DNA from: Chara braunii
Lineage: Eukaryota > Streptophyta > Charophyceae > Charales > Characeae
DNA: 28,487 nt
NCBI GenBank assembly: GCA_003427395.1
Contig: BFEA01000033.1
Span: 3,525,841-3,554,327 of the forward strand
Direction: 5' to 3'
The position numbers and the translations under genes were made by a program. Of the stretch, positions 1 through 9,898 are shown piece after piece (within the stretch, counting starts at the first letter, position 1; every line of letters starts with the position of its first letter). The notes beneath the pieces were generated by a model, which was given only the letters and a program-made list of their open reading frames with translations, did no database searches and had not been told where the DNA came from.

Positions 1-811
1 GTTTTCGGTACCGAAATCCCGAACGCACGTCGGGATATAATCCCCCCCCCCCAAAAGAAAATGACTAAGTAAAATCCCGAAATCCCGAAGTGCGTTTTCG
101 GTGCCGAAATCCCGAACGCACGTCGGGATATAATCACCGACCCAAAAAAACGACTAAGTAAAATCCCGAAATCTCGAAGTGTGTTTTCGGTACCGAAATC
201 TCGAACGCACGTCGGGATATAATGCCCCCCCCCCAAAAGAAACGACCAAGTAAAATCCCAAAATCCCGAAGTGCGTTTTCGGTGCCGAAATCCCGAACGC
301 ACGTCGGGATATAATCACCGCCCCAAAAAAACGACTAAGTAAAATCCCGAAATCCCGAAGTGTGTTTTCGGTACCGAAATCCCGAACGCACGTCAGGATA
401 AAACCTCCCCCATCCCCAAAAAGAATACGACTAAGTAAAATCCCGAAATCCCGGAATCCCGAAGTGCGTTTGCGGTACCGAAATCCCGAATGCACGTCGG
501 GATATAATCCCCCCCCCAAAAAAAATGACCAAGTAAAATCCCGAAATCCAGAAGTGCGGTTTTGGTACCGAAATTTCGAACGCATGTCGGGATATAATCC
601 CCCCCCCAAAAAAAAAACGACCAAGTAAAATCCCGAAATCCCGAAGTGCGTTTTCGGTGCCGTAATCCCGAATGCATGTCGGGATATACTCCCCCCCCCC
701 AAAAAAAATACAACGAAGTAAAATCCCGAAATTCCGAAGTGCGTTTTCGGTACGGAAATCCCAAACGCACGTCGGGATATAAGCAGCTCCTTCAAAAAAT
801 GGCTAAGTAAA
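1..811. repeat. about 91-bp tandem satellite, nearly nine copies
   Basis: Copies begin near 1, 93, 183, 274, 364, 468, 559, 650 and 743, so spacing is 90-93 bp except for one 104-bp unit that carries an extra CCGGAAT-like piece. Each unit has a core with GTTTTCGGTACCGAAATC, then CGCACGTCGGGATATAA, a C-run, an A-run, and a CGAAATCCCGAAGTGC tail. TTCGGTACCGAA is a perfect 12-bp palindrome in several copies; others have GGTGCC at its centre. The C and A homopolymers vary in length between copies. The array begins at or before the window edge. Reading frames through it are repeat artefacts. Confidence 0.95.
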
Positions 812-828
812 ACAGGAGGTGCTATTCT

Positions 829-1065
829 CACTCATGACCAATGGACATAACTTAAATCTAGGATATTCGTGATTGCCCATAACTTGTAATTCTCTCAAAA
901 ATAACACTTCGTTGTTCTCAAAACACGAACTCATAAATGAACATTTCCTCTTCAATAGCCCAAACCAAGACTTCGCCAAATGTTTTTAGCGATTTCGCCA
1001 ACCCTTCGTAAATAAGCTTTGCTATCCAATTTGGCGTATTTTTCGGGGTCCATTGGTCACGAGTG
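829..1065. mobile_element. possible MITE bounded by 18-bp inverted repeats
   Basis: The 18 bases at 829-846 (CACTCATGACCAATGGAC) are the reverse complement of 1048-1065 with one mismatch. They enclose about 200 bp of AT-rich DNA with no reading frame. The size and terminal inverted repeats fit a small non-autonomous DNA transposon. No clear target-site duplication is visible: the flanks GCTATTCT and CTTGTTTT match only loosely. The family cannot be assigned. Confidence 0.45.
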
Positions 1066-1084
1066 CTTGTTTTCGAAGCACTGA

Positions 1085-2235
1085 CTGCCCAAACTCTGTC
1101 CTAGCATGCCTCAATAGCGCAGTGGAGGGGCTTGAGGTGAACTGCGGCACTCTTTAAGAGCATAGCCAGATCCGCGAGAAAAGGGGGGGTAATCTATTTA
1201 GCCCAGTAGGACGGAGAACATTAGCCGAACTGGAGCGGACAATAACTCACTGCAAAGCATGGGCTGGTCTGTATGGCTCAATAGAACAGAAAGAGGCACA
1301 GAAGCAAACTGCTGCACATTCGAAAACTGTCTCTAGTTATGATTCAATCGGACCGAGAACACCTCGCCGTACTGGAATAAAACGGTCCGAAGCGAGGTAT
1401 GGGGTGGTCTGGAGAACAGAGAGATACACAGAAGCTAACTGCAGCGCATTCTAGGACTGTCTCCAGTTATGGCTCAACTGGACCGAGAGCCTTTGTTGCA
1501 CCGGATCGTAAGGCATCCGAGAACGGACGGTAACTTCACAGTAAAGTATAGGCAAGTCCAAACCGTGTCTCGGCAAAACTGAAAGAGGAACAGAAGCAAA
1601 TTGCAGCACATTCAAAACTGTCTCTAGTCATGATTCAATCGGACAGAGAACACTTAGTCGAACAGGAACGAAAATGGATCCAAAAACGAACAGTGACTCG
1701 CAACGAGGTATGGGGTGGTCTAGAGAACAGAGAGAGATACACAGAAGCTAACTGCAGCGCATTCAAAGACTGTCTCCGGTTATGGCTCAACTGGACCGAG
1801 AACCTTTGTTGCGCCAGATCATAAGGCACCCGAGAACGATCGGTAACTTCACAATAGTATAGGCAGGTCCAAACTGTGTCTCGATAAAACTTAAAGAGGA
1901 ACAGAAGCAAATTGTAGGATATTCAAAACTGTCTCTAGTCATGATTCAATCGGACAGAGAACACTTAGTCGAACAGGAATGAAAACGGATCCGAAAGCGA
2001 ACAGTGACTCGCAGCGAGGTATGAGCTGGTCTAATTCGCGTCTCAGTAGGGCTAAAGGCGGAACAGAAGCTGACTGCGGCACACTCAAGGACTGCCTTCG
2101 GTCATGGCTTCGACTTGGACAGATGGCACTTAACTAAACCGGGAAAGAAAGGCCCCGCAAGCGGACAGTAACTCACTGAGAAAATGCAGGCGGGCCCGAG
2201 CCGTGTCTCAATATGGCACGACCGAATCAGAAACA
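1085..2235. repeat. about 300-bp tandem repeat built from two related half-units
   Basis: The marker GATTCAATCGG recurs at about 1341, 1632 and 1943 (spacing 291 and 311 bp). Between these lie related half-units marked GGCTCAACTGG (for example 1471), about 130-160 bp away. Both half-units share an ACAGAAGC-AAYTGCAGC-CATTC-ACTGTCTC framework followed by GGAC-GAGA. Copies diverge towards both ends. I see no gene; short frames inside are repeat shadows. Confidence 0.85.
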
Positions 2236-2239
2236 CACT

Positions 2240-2493
2240 GCAGTCCAGCCTCGTTGTATGAATAAAACAACCTCTTTGACTTGGCTTACTACACGCAGAA
2301 AGCGAAGTTCGTAGCTTTCCCGAGTGTGATCGCTCGGGTTCTCTTCGCCTGCACGTGCGCTTCACGTCGTCGCCGATCGTCGCGAGAGTTGGACCGCCTC
2401 CCCTCCTCCGCTTTTCTTCTCCGCCTGGCCCGCGGCTCCGCGACCAGATACGTATAGGTCGAAATTCAAGAGACCCGGACAACCCTTCCTCCC

Positions 2494-2587
<94 letters not shown>

Positions 2588-3560
2588 CCGAACCCAACGC
2601 CTCACCGTCGACAACAAAAAAAAAGAAAGAAAAAAAAGGAATCGCAACCTGGAAAACACCCCCCTCGGCGAACGCCTCTTCGCTGTTAACAGTGGTGCAC
2701 TCCCCGAGCGCCGATAACCCTTGATGCGCCGACCATCACCCTCCTCTTTGCTGGACTTCTCTAATCACCTCCGATGGCTCCCACAAGCTCCCGTATGCGA
2801 CCTCGGGACCATTTTCCACACACTCATGTTCGTTTGATCACGGCCTCGCCGCCTCGAGATCTCTCGTCGGGCTCTCTTGCTAGTCCGGCGGACGACTGGT
2901 ATCCAGCACGACGGACGATTTTCGGTGCGTTCCTAGCGTTGCTCCACTCGAGCTCTAGTGAGAGTCTCCGATCCTCGCCTCTTCGTGCACTGCTCGCCCT
3001 GGTGTCTAGCGATATGCCACCTCCCGCCCCTGTGTCTCGCACTTCGCTACAAGGACCTCCAAACGTCAAGTCTCCTTGCCCCGGCCTCCGATCGCGGACC
3101 TCTCAGCGTTCACTCCGAGCGCCTACTCGTGCGCAGTACATGGGCGCCAACCTCGTGCGCAAAGAAAACCTCTCTTCCCTTCCCTCGACCTCCTTTCTCT
3201 CCTCTTTTTATACTTTTCCTCTCCCCCTTCGTCGATCCTTGCCTTCTTCTGTCTCTGCCAATCCCTCCTCTCGACTCCCCCTTCTCGCCGGGTTTGTCAA
3301 AATTTCTTCTTCTTGATCCTAAACTCATGCCTCCACCCTTCTCGATCACTTGCCTCCTCTCAAGGTTGTTGCCTGCAGCCCTCAAAGCTCAATCTTCCCT
3401 TTTCCGACAGATTGGTGATTCTTCGAGCGTAGTTTCCCCGGGACGAGTCCCCTCCCTCCTTCGCAGGGGTAGGACGACAGAAATGGGTGGGCCCTCGTTC
3501 CCCTTCCTTCGACGGTTATCAAAAACTCGTGCCCTCGCGTGATCCTACCAGACCGTATTA
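2240..3560. other. pyrimidine-rich intergenic DNA, no convincing gene
   Basis: This stretch is rich in C and T on the plus strand, and several overlapping frames stay open for 100-190 codons in more than one phase at once. That is expected from stop-poor CT-rich DNA rather than from coding selection. No domain, repeat of a known protein or conserved motif is recognisable. It holds the (CT)n tract listed separately. Confidence 0.6.
2501..2585. repeat. (CT)n microsatellite
   Basis: An uninterrupted CT dinucleotide run of about 42 units, preceded by a short CCTTCCTCCCTTCC transition and ended by GCCCG. Tracts of this length are typical of eukaryotic nuclear DNA and their assembled length may be inexact. 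Confidence 0.98.
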
Positions 3561-4786
3561 AGGCAGAGCATAAGGATCTCCACCATCATCTTCTCGGGGC
3601 CGGTTGGAGCCCGAATGTACTCTTCCGGACATTGCGCCTGGAGGCCTGTCAGCGTGGCTATGTCCTTGGTTGTACCGAGGCCTCACGGGGCAACGAGCCA
3701 GCAAGGCGGTCACGCCAGAACCCGATCGCCTGGCAATATCTACCCCAAGACATCCCTCCGCGAGTGTCGTCACTCGCCACGCGTTGTCGGAGGGCGCGAT
3801 GTCCCGACCGTCCTTTGTGTGCCAAGTCCCTGTTCGGTACCAATGCCTCAGACGTGCAACGGCTGTCTGTCGCCGAGCCTCTGTAGCAGCGCTGAGATAC
3901 CAGGGTGGTGCCTTCAAGATGGACCGGCCCTGCTAGTACCTGCCTTCAGCAAAAGAGGGTGTGCCACAGGGCTTTCCATTGGTCCACGCAGGCTCAGCGC
4001 CCTGCTGTACAGCAGAGCACTACCGGCCTGTGGCCGTGGTAGCCGCCGGGCTTGTCCTGGGACGCGGAGGTGAAAAAACTGGCTTAGTCTTTTCAACATC
4101 GCGCCGAGCTCTCCTCTGGCAGGTTATGGGTCAAGTGCACGGGGTAGATGAGGGACCAAGAAGAGAAGAGTAAAGAAAAAGAAAGTATGGAAAAAAAAAA
4201 AAAAAAAAGCTAACTGTCAAAACCTATGCGATGACCTGAGCACTGGTTTTAATTCAGGGATGGCCAGTGACTCAATTCATGAGTCGTAGCTGCTATCAAG
4301 TAACCCGGTCTGCATGGAGTTGAAAGGACCGGTCCTGATGGTTGTGATCCGGGTCAGGTGCAGAGATGTGATAGGGACCCGTGTAGACATTTTAGCCGTG
4401 CACTGGACTCCTGTAGCTGAGATTGAGGGTAGATACAGTGGTTTCTGAAAAAGAAAAAATATGAAAAAATAAAGAAAGAGGGAAAAAGGTCAACAGTCGG
4501 GCTTTAGATTTGTGCCACGGTGGCTTACTTCATGGGCGAAGCTGCGCGGAGGAATTTTGAAACGCCGTCCTTTCTTTTCTGCAATTATTATTATTATTAA
4601 TTTTTCCTAGTTTTCCTCAGGTAAATCATTTTCCGGGAAGGCCGAACGGTTTAAATTTCGAAGCGCGGCTATAGTTTGTGGCCCAGACTGTTTTTGTCCT
4701 GTCTTTTTGGTAGTGATGGTTGGGAGGCTCGATCGGGCGCTGCATGGTGGAACCCCGAAAGAGGGGCAAGCCGCGGTCGCTTCAGT

Positions 4787-4852
4787 AGGAGGCTTATCAC
4801 CCCCGAAGAGGGCCATAAGCCCCCTCCTTACCATCGGATACGGGTACCCGAT
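4787..4852 (+). promoter_or_regulatory. conserved double hairpin in the LTR/leader segment
   Basis: Stem 1 pairs AGGAGGCTTAT (4787-4797) with ATAAGCC and TCCT within 4815-4828, with a CCC bulge. Stem 2 pairs ATCGG (4833-4837) with CCGAT (4848-4852). In the inverted copy the same stems occur at 15126-15169 and 15102-15121. There a C-to-T change in stem 1 and an A-to-G change in stem 2 leave G-U pairs rather than breaking the stems. This suggests a selected RNA structure, such as a packaging, dimerisation or translation signal. The role is inferred. Confidence 0.5.
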
Positions 4853-4992
4853 AGTGGTAAGCCGACTGCAGGTTTTTAAGAGGGACGGGCGTCCATTCGT
4901 ATCCCGTTATGGGACCTCCGCGTCGTGTCTGCAGGTCACTTTTAAGCCTAAGAAGAAGTTGGTGATATGACCGTTGATGTCATGTCACTCGG

Positions 4993-4993
<1 letters not shown>

Positions 4994-5064
<71 letters not shown>
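4994..5064. repeat. poly(T) tract, about 71 bases, followed by (TTTTA)n
   Basis: A pure T run is followed by TTTTA and TTTTTA units to about 5110. It lies inside the LTR-like segment but has no equivalent in the inverted copy, so it expanded or was inserted after the copies split. It could be the poly(A) tail of a minus-strand retroposed insertion, but no element body is recognisable next to it. Confidence 0.9.
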
Positions 5065-5067
<3 letters not shown>

Positions 5068-5207
5068 CTCGTTTTATTTTTATTTTTATTTTATTTTATT
5101 TTATTTTATTCAACTTGATTTGAAAACTTAGTCGATTAAAAACACAGAGCCATGAGAAATATCTGGGCTCTTTATTCAGAGTATGGGGGCGCGATAGATA
5201 GCGATCC

Positions 5208-5214
5208 TATAAGA
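5208..5214 (+). promoter_or_regulatory. TATA-like box, LTR promoter candidate
   Basis: TATAAGA lies about 220 bp upstream of the ATG at 5428. The inverted copy keeps TATAAGA (reverse strand, 14801-14807) about 210 bp upstream of its own ATG at 14595, within otherwise diverged sequence. The shared position supports a transcription start signal. No experimental evidence is available. Confidence 0.45.
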
Positions 5215-5427
5215 AGAGAGAGGACAATGCCTTTTACTACTGGACACAGACGGTCTCGTTATGCGATCGCGACCGAGTTACGAGGTGGGAACAGAGTGGC
5301 GAAGTGGGCGTGCAAATCCGCCTGTGTGCCCCTGCTCGTGCACCTAGTAGTTGGTACTGGCTATTCGGGTCAATAGGCGGGGCTGGTGCGCCCCGGTTAC
5401 TGGTACCACCAGGCTCGGTGGAAACCC

Positions 5428-5967
5428 ATGTCGGGGGAAGGGCCTTGGATCACGGTAATACTTAACTACAATGGAGGAGACGAACTAAGACTGAAAATTA
5501 ACGTGGAAGGGGCTAAGGAGGTGGAAATGCGGACAAACCCGAAACTGCAGGACGCGATCATGGAGGCAAGAGATCGTGCGGAGAGGCGCTGCAGGAGGGA
5601 CGGAGTGACGGCAAGGATACAGGTAATGGTCTTGTATCATGAGACCGAGACCTCAATGGACACAGTGGACAGGGAACAGGCCCATTTGGACAGGTGGGGA
5701 GAGCGAGATAAGCGAGGCAAGAGACCAGGACACAGACCTTCAGTCCTGGAACAGGCCGGGCCAGGTCCGCAAGAACCACCCATTGGCACAACCTGTGGAT
5801 GGCGGGGCCGAGACCAGCTCACGGCAGTGGAGTCCCAGAGGACGTGGGACAGGAAAGGTGGGGGAAAAAGGAACGGATGTGTGAGTGATCGGCGCGCGGT
5901 ACACGGGCTACACATGGCAGCCCGGGGGAGAGAAGAAGTCAGCAAAAGGGACAGACTGCGCGGATGA
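5428..5967 (+). CDS. family A small retroelement protein (unrecognised), long basic tail
   Basis: I do not recognise this protein. The start is chosen at the ATG in KPM-SGEGPWI because the inverted copy keeps an ATG at the same place and other family A members also start M-G-[ED]-G or close to it. Residues 1-75 form the shared domain: a first strand (WITVILN), a GGDELRLKI stretch, a charged helix (DAIMEARDRAERRC) and a last strand (IQVMVLYHE). After it comes a low-complexity Arg/Gly/Gln-rich tail absent from the other members. Against the inverted copy, nucleotide differences are largely synonymous over the first 45 codons, which points to past protein selection. The frame is also open upstream to about 5152 except for a TAG at 5374. 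Nucleic-acid binding is a guess from the basic tail only. Confidence 0.55.
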   Translation: MSGEGPWITVILNYNGGDELRLKINVEGAKEVEMRTNPKLQDAIMEARDRAERRCRRDGVTARIQVMVLYHETETSMDTVDREQAHLDRWGERDKRGKRPGHRPSVLEQAGPGPQEPPIGTTCGWRGRDQLTAVESQRTWDRKGGGKRNGCVSDRRAVHGLHMAARGREEVSKRDRLRG

Positions 5968-8159
5968 GCGGGACGCGATCTTGCGAGACGCAGTTGATGT
6001 CAATGACTGTCTCCACGTTCACTCGCTGCGTTTGTATCCACTGAGCCACAGTGAGTCTTCGTGCTGTGGCGGGGGACACGTGTGAAAAGGAAGGCGCGCG
6101 AGAGGTCAAGACGGGCAAACGAATTGCAGAGAGAGGTATACACGAGCAGCGGAGACCAAGAGATTACTTGTTGACGTCACCTTCGCTTCCGTCGAAGCGG
6201 CGTGACAATCATCCTCGCGTGATCTAGGCTGCCATCTTGAGAGAGAGATTTGTTCCCCTTTTACTCTTAGCATAAGAGCCTACTTTGTCCAGACATGCGA
6301 AAACACGTCATTACCGTTACTGCTCATTTCTCCTTCTTTCCTTTTCTTTGAGAAGCGTCATTCTTGTGCAGGTCGCTGCTGACGCGAACAGCTTTCCGGA
6401 AGGATTTGACCCAAGCTTGATCAAGGCAGAATGAACTTTTTGCTAGCGTAAGAATATGAGTGTCACTCACTGGTTGGAGGCGTTGCTATGTTCGCTGCTT
6501 TCAGTGGACGAACCTAGCTCGTAGTAATAGGGAGGTTGTAGCCGAGCTCGGATGAGCGCAAAGTGACTATAGCTGGTGCTTAGTGTTTGGTGGGAGGAAG
6601 TTGTATCCTTGGTTCATGGTCAAGTGCCGCATTATGACTAGCCAACGGGTTGTCGTTACCTTCTGATTACACCAGTGATTTACTGCTTTTGCCCCCTTGT
6701 GTTATGAGACTACGTGCGACCTCTGTTGTGCGCTAGAGTTGGGCTGAACTGTTGACGTCAATCATTGGTGGGTGATGAGAGACGTGCTACGACTGTGGGC
6801 TGAGATAGAGTTGGGTGAGCCGGTCTGAAAATGCTGAAGGTGTATAAATACTAGTGAGGAGACAAAGAAGCCTAGGTGATTGAGAAGGAGAGAGCGAGGG
6901 CACGACTTCTGAGATCACTGTTACAAGTGTTGGTGTGCGCAGACACTCTATTGGCAAACGTTTCAGCTCCAAGTCATTCGCTTACAACGAATTGAGCTTG
7001 GCGCGTTATTGACAGTATTATAACTCCTCATTTCTGCTAAGGGAGAGGGGGATTATCACAAGAGTTGCGCTGGTGAGCCTCACTCTTTTCGGAGCGAACT
7101 GCTCAGAGATGGTGAGCCAGAACGTTCCTTTTTTTGCATGTTCTTCCATTTTGATCTGTAATGCATGCCTAGGTGGTCTCCAGATAACTTAAGCCTTGAG
7201 CAACGAAGTCGGAACTACCACTGTCTACGTATTAATCAGATTACTGTCAGTGACCTCCAATACGAAACGAACCGTACCTGATGCTAAGTCTGTGCTAATT
7301 GTTAATCAAGTAGGAACCGTATTCAATGACGGCTCGTGCGTTAACTGAACATGAATTGCGACAATTAAGCCCAGTTCTCTGAATAAAAAGTGGGGTCGCG
7401 TCTACTGAAACGAATTCAGAAGAGGGTGCTTAGATTTGGTTGATCACAACTTTAACTACAGTGTATATTAGCTGGGCTGACGTGAAAAAACCTGACCGGG
7501 GGGCCAGCCACAGAGGGTTGACCGGGGGGCCAGCCACAGAGGTTATATTAGTCGGGCTGACGTGAAAAGACATGACCTTTTGGCGAGACCCTCAATTGTC
7601 ACATCCAAACTCAGTGTAGAGAGGGGGGTGGCGGGAACATATTAAAAGTAATCTGCACATTGAATTGAGGCAAGGAAGGGGATTGAGAAGGGAATGTTGC
7701 ATAGGATTCCCGCTCTCGCCTAAGGGATGATGAGACAAGCTCTGCAGATAGTGAGATAACAGGGTTCCGTTGAATGCATCTTCTATGCCTATGCATCAGA
7801 TGGAGAAATGCACAGTTCTCTCTCTACTGTAGGACCTAGTTTTGTTGGCTGAGCAAGAGGGGCCGATTCTGGTGGTCAGTAAAAGTTCTCAGTTGCTTAT
7901 CTCAAGAAAAACGTGCAGATATCAAGTAAGGACAGACTAGGAAGAACGAACCTGATTCGAAACGAGTCACAGTCGACCACAGGGAACGTCATTGAAATAT
8001 GAGCAGCAAATGGATTAGTTAGCAGGCTAAAAACTATCAGTAGTCATTTCAGCCAACTACTCATCGGCAGATGCCTGTACCAAAATCTCTCATATTTTAA
8101 TCCTCCGCAAACCTCAGGTCCCGTATCTAAAGGCTGATGCGATAGAACTCGGTGAAGGA
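5968..8159. other. non-coding stretch, no gene seen
   Basis: About 2.2 kb with only short frames and no recognisable protein. It contains an imperfect hairpin at 6176-6206 (GTCAC and CGCTTC pairing with GAAGCG and GTGAC) and a nested direct repeat at 7463-7569. Its place between two family A genes suggests leader or internal retroelement sequence, but nothing here proves that. Confidence 0.5.
7463..7569. repeat. nested direct repeats
   Basis: The unit GACCGGGGGGCCAGCCACAG occurs at 7494 and 7520 (26-bp period). The pair is framed by two copies of TATATTAG-YYGGGCTGACGTGAAAA at about 7463-7488 and 7544-7569. The arrangement looks like an 80-bp duplication with a second, internal duplication. 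Confidence 0.85.
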
Positions 8160-8384
8160 ATGGGGGACGGAAACACAGTGAGAGTAACTTGTTCGATGCA
8201 CTGGGGCCGAACATACGGTTGGGAAGAAAGAGTAATTGAGAATCTTCATCATCAGACGAGGCTCATGATGGAATATGCCCTCACGCTGGTGAAAAAACAA
8301 ACGAATATAGAATTCACCTACTACCTTTACGAGGGTGACGGAAGGTTGCATAGCACTCTCACATCGGTAGGGTCTGTCGAATGA
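8160..8384 (+). CDS. family A small protein, copy A0 (unrecognised)
   Basis: This is a 74-residue protein beginning MGDGNTVRV, resembling the M-x-GEGPWITV start of the 5428 gene. It has a predicted helix at about residues 25-45 (VIENLHHQTRLMMEYALTLV) and a closing strand at about 49-57 (IEFTYYLYE) that lines up with IQVMVLYHE, IIAYTLYVQ and ISYLLKVVK in the other copies. The frame is open upstream to 8031 without another ATG. It ends in TGA. Without the paralogues I would not call it a gene. Function is unknown. Confidence 0.45.
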   Translation: MGDGNTVRVTCSMHWGRTYGWEERVIENLHHQTRLMMEYALTLVKKQTNIEFTYYLYEGDGRLHSTLTSVGSVE

Positions 8385-8599
8385 GTAAGGAAGGTTTTGG
8401 CCGGTGACCAATAAGGGAATTTTGTCATCAATTTTCAATAGGAAAGTGCATGCTTTTGTCGAAAATAAACTAAGGGGAGCGGGTTGGATCAGAAACTGGT
8501 TTTCAATCAGACGCACGGTACCTACCTGCTTATTGAGTAGGCTGAAGAGGCCAGGGTGAAGCCTAAGATAGCGTGAGGGTGCCTTGATCCCTCTCGTTG

Positions 8600-9280
8600 A
8601 AGGTTTCGCCAGCGATTCTAATCAGTAAGCAACCTGTGGTTTCAGATACTCAGTGCGGTTGGCCGATATCAGTACTCAACGCAGTTACTAGCTAGCAGGA
8701 CTCAGCACTGTTACCAGTAATCAAGCGACATACAATCAACTTCCAACAACTTTCAAATGAGTCATTCAGACAACACTCAACTGTTATTAAGTCAGTACCC
8801 AACTTTCTTCGGTTCTCAATCAGCAGTAGCATTCGGTTCCCAGCCTGACATTTAATTGGTTTGAGTAAGACTCTACCCTATCAAATAGCTTTCACTCATA
8901 CACTCAATCAGTCCTATCAATCAGCATACTTTGTGTTCAACACCTAACAGTCGAAACCAGTGATTTTGTGACATGTTGCTTCATAGCTTCTGCTACATGT
9001 ACCTCCAGCTGGCAACGTTCTGCCATTCCTGCAGTACTCAAATTCTCAGTTAGCATAATCTCAGCAGCACTCAGTTTCAGTCAGCAGAATCTCAGCAATC
9101 GTTCAGTTCTCATTTCAACAATTAATCAGTTATCTGATCAGCAGTCAATCAGTTCGCTGATCAGCAGTCAATCAGTATTCAGAACAGCATTTCAGAGTAT
9201 CATTCAGAATAACATTCAGAGCACCAGCCGGAACAACATTTAAAAGACATCCAAGTTGCGGACGCCTGTCAGGCTCAGTC
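8600..9280 (+). other. TCAG-rich leader upstream of B1
   Basis: The plus strand is dense in CAGT, TCAG and CAAC words, with a 21-bp near-identical repeat at 9134-9154 and 9157-9177. G is rare and no long ORF is credible. It ends about 40 bp before the ATG of B1. Such unstructured CA-rich leaders occur ahead of retroelement and viral ORFs; the link to translation is inferred. Confidence 0.45.
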
Positions 9281-9319
9281 TCTTTTCTCTCTACCAGGGA
9301 GTAACTGCTTACTAAACAT

Positions 9320-9898
9320 ATGAGTGAGATCAATCCCATCACAGTTGACCAGTCAATCCTTGACAACCTCAACCTGATTGCTGCCAAGGAAAGTTTCCCC
9401 TACAAGTACATCAAGATTGATGGATTCAAGCAAGAAAATCTGTCTATCTTCGTCGTTCTCACTGAATTCGCTGAGGGTACAGTCATCGATCTGCGGATCT
9501 TCCTGAAAAAGGGGAATGAGACGCACCCTCATTTCGATGCAGTTTGGGCCACGGCAGCCGGGTACGTGCAATGGAAGGTTGAGAGACTCCGGGGGAGCAT
9601 AAAGATAGTCTATAGCTTTGACCCTAAGCTTTTCACTGGCTATCCCAAACCGTCGGTCCCCTACTATCTTACTGACGGTTCTTATTGGGGTGGACTGCTG
9701 GACTTGGCCAAGAGATACATATCGGCTGCAGAGATCGACTACGAGACAGTGACTGAACCCTCCGAGTTCCCACATCTCAGGAGGGGCATTTTCTCTCAGC
9801 CATATCTCCCCACTTTATGGGAGGAATTTTGTGCTATGGTTGACTTCCGCATCATGGGACTTGGTTGGAAGTGTTTGGAACTAGCAGGGTTCAGGTGA
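9320..9898 (+). CDS. family B protein B1 (unrecognised), intact
   Basis: This is a 192-residue ORF with balanced codon use, starting at ATG and ending in TGA. I do not recognise a known family. It shares its order of features with three further ORFs at 10796-12217. These are an N-terminal helix (SILDNLNLIAAKE, residues 12-24), a strand with VVLTEF (45-50), a [VI]-x-D-[LIV]-R motif (55-60), a helix after Trp76, a proline-rich turn (PKPSVPYYL) and a Trp-containing helix (WGGLLDLAKRY). No signal peptide or membrane segment is visible. The tandem set ahead of a gag suggests an accessory retroelement gene. It is the only B copy with an uninterrupted, full-length frame, plus a C-terminal part not clearly shared with B2 and B3. 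Confidence 0.6.
   Translation: MSEINPITVDQSILDNLNLIAAKESFPYKYIKIDGFKQENLSIFVVLTEFAEGTVIDLRIFLKKGNETHPHFDAVWATAAGYVQWKVERLRGSIKIVYSFDPKLFTGYPKPSVPYYLTDGSYWGGLLDLAKRYISAAEIDYETVTEPSEFPHLRRGIFSQPYLPTLWEEFCAMVDFRIMGLGWKCLELAGFR

Larger units (their letters stand above)
3785..5400 (+). mobile_element. LTR/leader-like segment, plus-strand copy
   Basis: This segment is homologous to the reverse complement of 14596-16141. Shared landmarks in order are the TGTCGGAGGGCGCG start, the GTGTGCCACA-GGCTTTCCATTGGTCCAC block, CCGGCCTGTGGCCGTGGTAGC, GGGACGCGGAGGTGA, an (ATT)n tract, a double-hairpin region near 4787-4852, TATAAGA, and the 30-nt block ending at the ATG of the next gene. Starting with TG and ending just ahead of a coding region fits an LTR plus leader. 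No matching direct copy lies in the window, so the LTR edges cannot be fixed. The poly(A) at 4191-4208 and the poly(T) at 4994-5064 are private to this copy. Confidence 0.6.

Noticed and set aside
1-811. CRISPR-like array
   Set aside because: The units are contiguous tandem copies without unique spacers, and the surrounding DNA is eukaryotic.
2102-2717. Long frames on both strands through the (CT)n tract
   Set aside because: They translate the microsatellite (Leu-Ser or Arg-Glu repeats) and carry no other coding signal.
2774-3542. Two overlapping 180-194-codon plus-strand frames
   Set aside because: Several phases are open together in CT-rich DNA, composition is Ser/Pro/Leu only, and no motif or homologue is recognisable.
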